From positions 124,001-188,000 of the forward strand of contig NZ_VITR01000008.1 in NCBI RefSeq assembly GCF_007827955.1: a stretch of 64,000 nt of DNA. The letters run 5' to 3'. The notes below the pieces were generated by a model. The model was not told the origin of the DNA. It saw nothing but the letters and a program-made list of their open reading frames with translations, and did no database searches. Source of the DNA: Nitrospirillum pindoramense. Its GTDB lineage: Bacteria; Pseudomonadota; Alphaproteobacteria; Azospirillales; Azospirillaceae. Positions 9,089-17,072 of the stretch are shown here, piece after piece. The position numbers and the translations under genes were made by a program. Numbering within the stretch: the stretch's first letter is position 1; the number at the start of each line of letters is the position of its first letter.

Positions 9089-9991
9089 ATGATTCAAATC
9101 GGGGTCGATTTTGGCGGCACGAAGATCGAGGCCGCTGCCCTGGATCTCAACGGCCGTTTCCTGTCGCGGCTGCGCGAGCCCAATCCCGGCAGCTACGACG
9201 CGGCCATCGCCACCATCTGCCGCCTGGTCAGCCGGGTAGAGGCGGAAGCGGGCGCGCGGGGCACCGTGGGCATCGGCGTCCCTGGCTCGATTTCCCCGCA
9301 GACAGGGCTCATGCGCAACGCCAATTCGGTTTGGCTGAATGGCCGCGTTTTTCACAGCGATGTCGCCGCCGCCCTGGGCCGTGAGGTCCGGGTCGCCAAC
9401 GATGCCAACTGCCTGGCCTTGTCAGAGGCTGTCGACGGCGCCGCCGCTGGCGCACGCATCGCCTTCGCCGTCATCCTCGGTACCGGCTGTGGCAGCGGCC
9501 TGGTGATCGATGGCCGCCTGATCGAGGGCGCCAACGGCCTGGCCGGTGAATTGGGCCACGTCTCCCTGCCCTGGCCCAAGGCCGATGAGGTACCGGCGCC
9601 CGACTGCTGGTGCGGCAACAAGGGCTGCCTGGAAACCTGGGTGTCCGGCACGGGGTTGAGCCGGGAATTCAAGGCGGTCACGGGGCGCAAGCTGGACGCC
9701 GAGACCATCATCCAGAGCATGCGGCGCAACGAGCCGGAGGCCGTCGCGGCCTTCGATCGCTTCATCGACCGGCTGGGTCGCGGCTTGGCCTTGGTCAGCA
9801 ACATCGTCGATCCGGATGTCTTCGTTTTCGGTGGCGGCCTGTCCAACGTCACCGAAATCTACGACCGGCTGGGCGGCGCCATCCGGCCCTATCTCTTCAC
9901 CGACGTCTGGGAAGCGAAGCTGGTTCCGGCCCGCTGGGGTGATTCCTCCGGCGTGCGCGGCGCCGCGCGCCTGTGGGAACGCACCCTGTAA
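9089..9991 (+). CDS. ROK-family sugar kinase, Mak-like (fructo/mannokinase)
   Basis: A 300-aa kinase with the phosphate loop DFGGTK (residues 7-12), catalytic Asp105 in NDANC, GELGH (153-157) and a complete zinc motif CWCGNKGCLE (173-182). Stretches such as GSISPQTG, NANSVWLNG and SEAVDGAAAGA match E. coli Mak as I remember it better than E. coli NagK, so fructose or mannose is a likelier substrate than GlcNAc. Mannose would fit the GH92 alpha-mannosidase next door. The stop codon overlaps the following ATG (TAATG). GlcNAc kinase activity cannot be excluded. Confidence 0.8.
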   Translation: MIQIGVDFGGTKIEAAALDLNGRFLSRLREPNPGSYDAAIATICRLVSRVEAEAGARGTVGIGVPGSISPQTGLMRNANSVWLNGRVFHSDVAAALGREVRVANDANCLALSEAVDGAAAGARIAFAVILGTGCGSGLVIDGRLIEGANGLAGELGHVSLPWPKADEVPAPDCWCGNKGCLETWVSGTGLSREFKAVTGRKLDAETIIQSMRRNEPEAVAAFDRFIDRLGRGLALVSNIVDPDVFVFGGGLSNVTEIYDRLGGAIRPYLFTDVWEAKLVPARWGDSSGVRGAARLWERTL

Positions 9992-12375
9992 TGCTGTCCC
10001 CTCGGCACTGGGCCGCGGTGGTGTTGGCCACCGTGGCCGCCGCCGTGTCCTACCCCACCCCAGGCGCCGCGCAGACGGTATCCCCCTTGGATCTGTCGGC
10101 GGCCGTTGTCGTGGCCCCGCGGGTCCAGGGGCCGGAGGCCGCCGCCGTTGACATGCTGGTGGATGAGGTGCGCAAGCGCACCGGCATCGCCTGGTCCCAG
10201 GTGTCGCCGTCCCAGGACCCGGCGCCCATGGACGACGCAGCCGTGCGCATCGTCATCACCCATGCCGCCGGCGCGACCAAGCCCGAGGGCTACAGCCTTC
10301 GGACCGAAAGCCATGGGCGGCAAACCACCCTGGTCATCGCCGGCAACGACAGCCGGGGCGTCCTGTTCGGCATCGGGCATGTCCTGCGCACGCTGAGCAT
10401 GACGCCGGGTCATGTCGTCCTGGATCATCCGCTGAATCTGTCCACCAGCCCGGCGCAGCCGGTGCGCGGCCATCAGATCGGCTATCGCTTCAAGAACAAC
10501 ACCTATGACGCCTGGACGCTGGCGCAGTTCGAACAGCACATCCGCGACCTGGCGGTGTTCGGCACCAACGCCATCCAGCTGATCGCCCCGGCCTCGGACG
10601 ATGAGCCGACCAGCCCCCTGTTCCCGGCCCCGGCCCTGGACACCACCCTGGGCATCGCACGCCTGCTGGACAAGTACGGCCTGGATTGTGATCTCTATTA
10701 CCCGGAGATGCGCGACAACTACGCCGACCCGGCGACGGTGGACCAGGAATTGGCCGCGTTCGAGGATCTCATCCGGCGCTTTCCGCACATCCATGCCCTG
10801 TACGTGCCGGGTGGCGACCCCGGACACACGCCGCCCACCCTGCTGTTCCCCCTGCTGGAACGGGAGGCGCGCATCCTGCGGCGCTATCATCCGGCCGCCC
10901 AGCTCTGGGTGTCGGCCCAGGGGTTCGACCAAGCGCACTATGAGGACTTCTATCGCCTGTTGGCCCAGCACCCGGATTGGCTGACCGGGGTTTTCTTTGG
11001 ACCTCAATCGCGCGATTCCCTGCCGGTGCAGCGCGCCCGGGTGCCTCGCGTCTATCCCATCCAATTCTATCCCGACATTGGCCACACCCTGCACGCCCAG
11101 TTCCCGGTGCCTCGGTGGGATCCCGCCTTCGCCCTGCTGGAGGGGCGGGAACCGGTCAATCCCCGCCCGGAGGCCCAGACGCTGATCTTCCGGCACTTCG
11201 CCGGGCTTACCGCCGGCTTCGTCACCTATTCGGAAGGGGTGAACGACGACGTCAACAAGGCGCTGTGGACGCGACTGGGCTGGGATCCGACCACCCGACC
11301 CGAGGATATCCTGCGCGATTATGCGCGCTATTTCCTCGATGCTGGCGCCGGTGACCGATTGGCCGCCTTGATCATGGGGTTGGAACGCTCCTGGGTGGGC
11401 GCCATCAAGGACAACGGCGGCGTCGACGCCACCTTGCAGGGCTTCCAGGCCCTGGTGGGCCTGCCCGCTCTGACGGATAATTGGCGTTTCGAGTCCCTGC
11501 TCTATCGCGCCTATTACGACGCCTACGCCCGAGCCAGGGCCACGGCCGAAGGGAGTCGCGAGGCGCAGGCCCTGGCCCTGCTGGGCCAGGCGCCCGCGCG
11601 GGGCAGCCTGGACGCGATGGCGGCGGCCTCGGCCACGCTGGCACAGCCGGATGGGGCGGAAACCAGCCACCTGCGCGACAAGCTGTTTGACCTGGCGGGG
11701 CGTCTCTACGCCCATGTCGGCCTGCAATTGAGCGTCAGCCGGTATGGCGCGTCGGGGATCGAGCGCGGGGCCAACCTGGACCGGGTGGACACCAGCCTGA
11801 ACGACCGCGTTTGGCTGACACGCCAGTTCGAGGACATCACCCGCTTGCCGGATGAGGCCGCGCGACAGAAGCGGCTAGCGGAGATCGTCGCCTGGGCGCA
11901 GCCGACGCCGGATAGCCTATACGACGATCTGGGCGATCCCCAACGCGAGCCGCATCTGGTGCGGGGGCGGGACTATGCCCAGGACCCGGAACTCTACGAC
12001 AGCGCCATTGACGGCATCGCCGACAAGATCCCCGACGACGGCTGGCGCCTGTCCTGCATCACCTATGCCGAGACGCTGTACGAGCGGCCGATCCATCTGC
12101 GCTATCGGCATCTGGATCCCTCACGGCCCTACACCCTGCGCGTGACCTATGCGGGCGAAGACTACGCCCTGCCCATGCGCTTGGTCGCCAACGGCCATAT
12201 CGAGATCCACCCGCCCCTGGGCCGCCCGCGCAACCCGTCAACGCTGGAGTTCGACATTCCGCAGGCGGCGACCCGTGGCGGGACGCTGGACCTGGAATGG
12301 ACGCGTCCGCCCGGCATGGGTGGCAGCGGCCGGGGACACCAGGTGGCGGAAACCTGGCTGATCCCCAAGCCTTGA
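9991..12375 (+). CDS. Secreted glycoside-hydrolase-like protein of unknown family (794 aa)
   Basis: I do not recognise a named family. The chosen ATG at 9991 gives a clean Sec signal peptide ending near GAA, about residue 28. Residues about 30-145 look like the alpha/beta N-terminal domain that precedes GH20/GH84/GH67-like barrels (a peptidase-like VIAGNDSRGVLFGIGH turn). A barrel-like region follows, with LYYPEMRDNY and VPGGDPGHTPP (Gly274-Gly275-Asp276). That loop sits where GH20 enzymes carry GGDE, but Pro replaces the catalytic Glu. The C-terminal 120 residues look like a beta-sandwich. Coupling to the sugar kinase and the nag/GH92/GH29 setting suggest a hexosaminidase or other N-glycan-directed activity; this is inference. 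Confidence 0.6.
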   Translation: MLSPRHWAAVVLATVAAAVSYPTPGAAQTVSPLDLSAAVVVAPRVQGPEAAAVDMLVDEVRKRTGIAWSQVSPSQDPAPMDDAAVRIVITHAAGATKPEGYSLRTESHGRQTTLVIAGNDSRGVLFGIGHVLRTLSMTPGHVVLDHPLNLSTSPAQPVRGHQIGYRFKNNTYDAWTLAQFEQHIRDLAVFGTNAIQLIAPASDDEPTSPLFPAPALDTTLGIARLLDKYGLDCDLYYPEMRDNYADPATVDQELAAFEDLIRRFPHIHALYVPGGDPGHTPPTLLFPLLEREARILRRYHPAAQLWVSAQGFDQAHYEDFYRLLAQHPDWLTGVFFGPQSRDSLPVQRARVPRVYPIQFYPDIGHTLHAQFPVPRWDPAFALLEGREPVNPRPEAQTLIFRHFAGLTAGFVTYSEGVNDDVNKALWTRLGWDPTTRPEDILRDYARYFLDAGAGDRLAALIMGLERSWVGAIKDNGGVDATLQGFQALVGLPALTDNWRFESLLYRAYYDAYARARATAEGSREAQALALLGQAPARGSLDAMAAASATLAQPDGAETSHLRDKLFDLAGRLYAHVGLQLSVSRYGASGIERGANLDRVDTSLNDRVWLTRQFEDITRLPDEAARQKRLAEIVAWAQPTPDSLYDDLGDPQREPHLVRGRDYAQDPELYDSAIDGIADKIPDDGWRLSCITYAETLYERPIHLRYRHLDPSRPYTLRVTYAGEDYALPMRLVANGHIEIHPPLGRPRNPSTLEFDIPQAATRGGTLDLEWTRPPGMGGSGRGHQVAETWLIPKP

Positions 12376-12394
12376 CGATTCTCTGGCCTGACGT

Positions 12395-14533
12395 TCAGCG
12401 CGTCACCACGCCCAGCTCCGCGAAGGCCACCTGGCCTTCACCGCCGGCGCCGCGGGTGATTTCCAGCCGGACGAAACGGCCGGGCCGCACCTCCGGGAAC
12501 ATCACCCGTTGCTCGCTGGCATTGGCCGCGATGTTGGCGAACTCGCCCACCGCCGCAGGACCCCAGGCCTTGCCATCCTCGCTGACCTGGATGCGATAGC
12601 CGGCGGGCGCCCCCACGCCCGGCGGACGCTGACCGGCGGGCAGCAGCGTGACGCCCTTCAACGGGCGCCGCTCGCCTAAATCCACGACGGCGGAATGGGG
12701 CAAGGCGGCACCGCCGGTGACCCAGAGGCTGCCGGGATCGTCATCGATGATCGCCCCGGCGCCCGGCGCCGTGGCCGACACGATCCGCCAGTCCGCCTTG
12801 GACACGTCGAAGATCCGGCTGGCGACGGCGCTGCTGGACCCTGTGCGCGGCAGATGGCACAGGGCCTGGACGATGCCGCCGTCCGGCAGGGGGAATGGGT
12901 CCTGATAGAGGGGTGAGTGCAGGGTCGGACTGCTGCCGTCGGTGGTGTAGTGCAGCGCGGCGCCCGGCAAGTCGCTGGACAGCGTGACCATGCCACGTCG
13001 GTCACGGTGGATGGTCGGCTCTTCCACCAGGTCGGGCAGGCGGAATAGCCCCACCTCGCGGATGGCGGGGCAGGCATCGGCGTCCAGGATGCGCAACCGC
13101 AACCGCGTCGTGGACACCGGCGCCGGTAGGCGCACCAGGCGCTGACTGCCGATGGCGGTGTGGCGGGTCACCTCGACCCAGGCCGCCCGGTCACCCTCCC
13201 AGATCTCCAGGGTGAAGGTGCCGATCCGCTGACCCAGCGGCAGGTATTCGCGCAGTCGGATGACGTCGAAAACGCGGGGTGCCGGCCATTCCAGCACCAG
13301 GTCGGCGGCCCTGATGGCGTCGGGGGGGCACCAATAAGTATCCGGCCGCCCATCCAGGACAGTGTCCGGGCCGAAGCCGGGGCCGCGCGTCGCGCTGGCC
13401 CGCGGCATGGCCCCCTTGGCCAAGTCCGTGCCGAAGGTCGCGCGCAGGGTATCGCCCCAGCCCGCCAGCATCGCGGCGTCATGATCGGGGATGCGGCCGC
13501 GCCGGTCGGGCGGCAGGTTCAGGATCAGGTTGGCGCCTCGGCCCACGGACTCGAAATACAGCCGCACCAGGCGGCCCACCGACTTGACGTCGGCATCCTC
13601 CCGGGCGTGCCAGAACCAGCCGGGACGCAAGGACACGTCGACCTCGGCCGGACGCCAGTGCGCCCCACCCCGCACGCCATGCTCCCCAATCTCCTGGGTG
13701 TAGGGGGCGTCGCCCACGGTCGCCCAGCAGGGGTCGCCGGCATATCCCTCCTCATTTCCCACCCAGCGGGCGTCGGCTCCCCAGGGTCCATGGGAATCCC
13801 GGCCCCAGTTGCCCCAGACGACGGCGTCGGGCTGGTACTGCCGCACCAGGGCCCAGGTGTTGGTCCAGTCGTAATAGCTCTCGGCGTCGATGGAGCGCTT
13901 CTCGCGCGCGCCGCCGTAATAGCCATCGCCGCCATTGGCGCCGTCGAACCACATCTCGAACAGGGGGCCGTAGCTGGTGAGCAACTCGCGCAACTGGTTG
14001 CGGTAATAGGTGATATAGGCTGGCCGGCCGTATTCCGCATGATTGCGATCCCACGGCGACAGGTAGAGCCCGAAGCGCAGCCCCGCCCGTTGGCAGGCCG
14101 CCGCCATTTCACCGACAATGTCACCCCGCCCGTCCTTGTAGGGGCTGTTGCGGATGCAGTGCTCGGTATACCGGCTGGGCCACAGGCAAAAGCCGTCATG
14201 ATGCTTGGCGGTCAGGATCAGGCCGGTCAGGCCTGCGGCCTTGGCGGAACCGACGATCTGGTCGGCGCTGAAGTCGGTGGGGTTGAACAGGGCCGGCGAC
14301 TCATCGCCATAGCCCCATTCCCGATCGGTGAAGGTGTTGATGCTGAAATGGACGAAGGCGTAGGCGGCCATCTCATGCCACGCCAATTGCCGCGCCGTGG
14401 GCACGGCCCCCCAGGACTGGGGTGTCGGTACCGGCTGCGCGGCCAGGGCCCCCGGCCCTGCCAGCGACAGAACGCCGGTGGCCGCCCCGCTGGCCAGAAG
14501 GGCACGGCGTGACGGCAAGAAACTGCGTGACAT
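12395..14533 (-). CDS. Alpha-L-fucosidase, GH29, Tat-exported
   Basis: A 712-aa enzyme that would release alpha-linked fucose from glycans in the periplasm or outside. The N-terminus has a twin-arginine motif (SRRALLAS) and hydrophobic stretch. The GH29 barrel shows HHDGF (from His111), LYLSPWDR and the nucleophile Asp197 in EMWFDGAN. After about residue 340 there are two beta-sandwich regions of F5/8 type C character, separated by a chitobiase C-terminal-like segment (LHYTTDGSSPT). It lies 88 nt after GH92 on the same strand and converges with the unknown hydrolase (19 nt between stops). No fucose catabolic genes are in the window. Confidence 0.88.
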   Translation of the reverse strand: MSRSFLPSRRALLASGAATGVLSLAGPGALAAQPVPTPQSWGAVPTARQLAWHEMAAYAFVHFSINTFTDREWGYGDESPALFNPTDFSADQIVGSAKAAGLTGLILTAKHHDGFCLWPSRYTEHCIRNSPYKDGRGDIVGEMAAACQRAGLRFGLYLSPWDRNHAEYGRPAYITYYRNQLRELLTSYGPLFEMWFDGANGGDGYYGGAREKRSIDAESYYDWTNTWALVRQYQPDAVVWGNWGRDSHGPWGADARWVGNEEGYAGDPCWATVGDAPYTQEIGEHGVRGGAHWRPAEVDVSLRPGWFWHAREDADVKSVGRLVRLYFESVGRGANLILNLPPDRRGRIPDHDAAMLAGWGDTLRATFGTDLAKGAMPRASATRGPGFGPDTVLDGRPDTYWCPPDAIRAADLVLEWPAPRVFDVIRLREYLPLGQRIGTFTLEIWEGDRAAWVEVTRHTAIGSQRLVRLPAPVSTTRLRLRILDADACPAIREVGLFRLPDLVEEPTIHRDRRGMVTLSSDLPGAALHYTTDGSSPTLHSPLYQDPFPLPDGGIVQALCHLPRTGSSSAVASRIFDVSKADWRIVSATAPGAGAIIDDDPGSLWVTGGAALPHSAVVDLGERRPLKGVTLLPAGQRPPGVGAPAGYRIQVSEDGKAWGPAAVGEFANIAANASEQRVMFPEVRPGRFVRLEITRGAGGEGQVAFAELGVVTR

Positions 14534-14621
14534 GGACGCCCCCTGGACAGGCTTATCTTAATGAAAATGAATTAAATAAATCATGCCATGTCCAAGGGGC
14601 TGACGGAATGGCAAAAGCGTC

Positions 14622-16958
14622 TCAGGCGGTTGAGCCACCGAAGGAGGGCGGCTGGTTGTCCTTGCCTGCGCCGAAGGCGGGGTTGGGCTTGGGCCCCATG
14701 GTGAATACCAGCCGCCCGCCCCGCACCAGATCGGCATGCCGGATCCAGCTGCGGGTGTAAGGCTTGCCCTGCCAGATCACCGACTGGATGTAGGGACTAT
14801 CGGGCGCATTGCCCATGGCCTCGATGGCCAGGGTCCGGCCCTCACCCACCGCCACCTCCACCCGGTCGAACAGGGGGGAGCCGAAGACATAGATGGGTGT
14901 GACAGGGTCGACGGCGTAAAGGCCCAGCGCGCTCATCAGGTACCAGGCGCTCATCTGGCCACAATCCTCGTTGCCGGCCAGGCCATCCGGGTCCGCCCGG
15001 TACATGGTCTTCAGCAGGCTGCGCACCCGCGCCTGGGTCTTATGGTGGGCGCCGGTATAGGCGTAGAGATAAGCGATGTGGTGGCTGGGCTCGTTGCCAT
15101 GGGCGTACTGGCCCACCAGGCCGGCGATGTCCGGCGGCGCGTCGTCCGGCAGGTCGGAACTGGTGGTGAACAGTTCATCCAGCTTGGCCTCGAACGCCGC
15201 CGGCCCACCGAACATAGCCATGTAGCCATAGATGTCGTGCTGGTTCAGGAAGGTCGCCTGCCAGGCGTTGCTCTCGGTGAAGTCGCGCCACTTGCGGCTA
15301 TGGCCCATGCCGCGCGGGTCGAAGGGCCGCGCCCAGCTGCCGTCGGTGAAACGCGGGCGCATGAAGGTGATGTCGCGGTCGAACAGGGCGCGATAGTTCA
15401 GAGAACGTTGGCGCAAGATCCGGGCGTCGTCCAGCGCGCCCGCCACCTCGGCCAGCCGGGCGATGGCCCAGTCGTCATAGGCGTATTCCAGGGTCTTGCT
15501 GACCGCCTCCTCCACCGTGTCGCTGGGGATATAGCCCAGGCGCCGGTATTCCGGCAGGCCGCTGGTCTGGCCCTGGAACGCCTGTTTGCGGAAAATGGGC
15601 CAGGCGCGGGCGTAATCGACACCTGGAATGTCCTTGGCCGCCGCCTCGGCCAGCACCACGGCGGAATGCCAGCCGATCATGCAGCCCGTCTCGGTGCCCT
15701 GCAACGGCCAGACGGGCGGCCCGGCGGGGCTTTCCTCCGCCATGCGCACCAAGCCGCCGACGATGTCGCCCACGCGCCGGGGTGGCTGCGCCAGGGTGAA
15801 CAGCGGATGCAGGGCGCGATAGGTGTCCCACAGCGAATAGGTGGAGTAGTTGTTGTCCCCGGCCGGCAACTGGCGAACGGTGCTGTCCATGGCGCGGTAG
15901 CGGCCGTCCACGTCGCTGAACAAGGTGGGCGCCAGCAGGGCGTGGTAGAGCGAGGTATAGAAAATCTTGAGGTCGGCGGCGTCGCCGCCCTTGGTGATCG
16001 CCAGGCGGCCCAGCTCCGCCTCCCACGCCGCTGTGGCCGCCGCGCGCACGCCGTCGAAATCCCAGCCGGGGATTTCAGCTTCAAGATTGCGCAGGGCGCC
16101 GTCCACGTCGACGGCCGACAGCCCCACCTTGACCAACAGGGGGGCGGACGCGGCGTCGGGCAGGTCCAGCACGCATTTCAGCGCGGCGCCCTGCACCTCC
16201 CTGGCCCCCTCAGGCAGGGCGTGATCGTTGGTGTAGAGCCGCGCCGCCGCGAAGGGCCGTGACAGTTTCAGCGCGAAATGGATGACGCGCCCCTGCCCCC
16301 ACTGATGAACCTGGCGGCCGCCGACCAGCGTGTCGTCGCCCACCAGGCGCAGCGTGGCGCCGGTGATACGGGTGACCGAGCCGGCGGGGTCCTGGAAGCC
16401 ATGCGCCAGGTCGATCAGCAGGTGCGCCCCGTCCTTCCTCTGGGTAAAGCGATAGCGGTGCAGGCCCGCCCGCGCCGTGGCCGTCAGTTCGGCCTCGATG
16501 CCGCTGTCCTTCAGGCGCACACGGTAATAGCCGGGCGAGGCCTGTTCATCGGCATGGTCGAAGGGCGCGCGATAGCCCTCGCCCGGGACTTCGGGTGTGC
16601 CGGGGTCCAGCCGCACCGGGCCCACCCGTGGCACCACCAGCACGTCCATCATGTCGCCCACGCCCGTGCCGCTGAGGTGGGTGTGGGAGAAGCCCAGGAT
16701 GGTGGTGTCCTGGATGTGATAGCCGGAGCAGGCGTCCCAGCCGGCGGTGTTGGTGTCGGGGCTCAACTGCACCATGCCGAAGGGGACGGTGGCGCCGGGA
16801 AAGGTATGGCCATGGCCGCCCGTGCCGATGAAGGGATCGACATGCCGGCAATATCCTCCGGCCGCCTTGGCGGCGGCGAAGGCGCCCGACACACCGCCCG
16901 CCAGCGGCACCAGGGCCGCCGCGGCGACGCCGCCTAGCAGGTCACGCCGTGTCATCAT
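14622..16958 (-). CDS. GH92 family alpha-mannosidase, Tat-exported
   Basis: A 778-aa calcium-dependent exo-alpha-mannosidase of the family that trims N-glycan mannose. It has a twin-arginine signal (TRRDLLGG), then the GH92 N-terminal domain signature DPFIGTGGHGHTFPGA (from Asp41), GFSHTHLSGTG (from Gly89) and the C-terminal catalytic segment NEDCGQMSAW, in which Glu664 is the likely general acid. Length is typical. It sits 114 nt after the upstream TonB receptor, behind that gene's strong terminator, so it probably has its own promoter or relies on readthrough. Linkage specificity (alpha-1,2, 1,3 or 1,6) cannot be read. Confidence 0.92.
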   Translation of the reverse strand: MMTRRDLLGGVAAAALVPLAGGVSGAFAAAKAAGGYCRHVDPFIGTGGHGHTFPGATVPFGMVQLSPDTNTAGWDACSGYHIQDTTILGFSHTHLSGTGVGDMMDVLVVPRVGPVRLDPGTPEVPGEGYRAPFDHADEQASPGYYRVRLKDSGIEAELTATARAGLHRYRFTQRKDGAHLLIDLAHGFQDPAGSVTRITGATLRLVGDDTLVGGRQVHQWGQGRVIHFALKLSRPFAAARLYTNDHALPEGAREVQGAALKCVLDLPDAASAPLLVKVGLSAVDVDGALRNLEAEIPGWDFDGVRAAATAAWEAELGRLAITKGGDAADLKIFYTSLYHALLAPTLFSDVDGRYRAMDSTVRQLPAGDNNYSTYSLWDTYRALHPLFTLAQPPRRVGDIVGGLVRMAEESPAGPPVWPLQGTETGCMIGWHSAVVLAEAAAKDIPGVDYARAWPIFRKQAFQGQTSGLPEYRRLGYIPSDTVEEAVSKTLEYAYDDWAIARLAEVAGALDDARILRQRSLNYRALFDRDITFMRPRFTDGSWARPFDPRGMGHSRKWRDFTESNAWQATFLNQHDIYGYMAMFGGPAAFEAKLDELFTTSSDLPDDAPPDIAGLVGQYAHGNEPSHHIAYLYAYTGAHHKTQARVRSLLKTMYRADPDGLAGNEDCGQMSAWYLMSALGLYAVDPVTPIYVFGSPLFDRVEVAVGEGRTLAIEAMGNAPDSPYIQSVIWQGKPYTRSWIRHADLVRGGRLVFTMGPKPNPAFGAGKDNQPPSFGGSTA

Positions 16959-17025
16959 GGGAAAGGCCCTCCGTCATCGCTGGTTCAGATCGCGGATCAC
17001 GCCGCCGACCAGGCCCGCAGAATAG

Positions 17026-17055
17026 AAAAAGGTCCCGGTGATCGCCACCGGGACC
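17026..17055 (-). terminator. Rho-independent terminator after the second TonB receptor
   Basis: Arms 17031-17040 (GGTCCCGGTG) and 17046-17055 pair over 10 bp around a 5-nt loop. On the - strand the stem is followed by TTTTT (17026-17030) and CTATTCT. It stands 18 nt past the receptor stop codon and separates the receptor from the GH92-GH29 genes. Confidence 0.9.
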
Positions 17056-17072
17056 CTTCATCTCAAAGCGTA

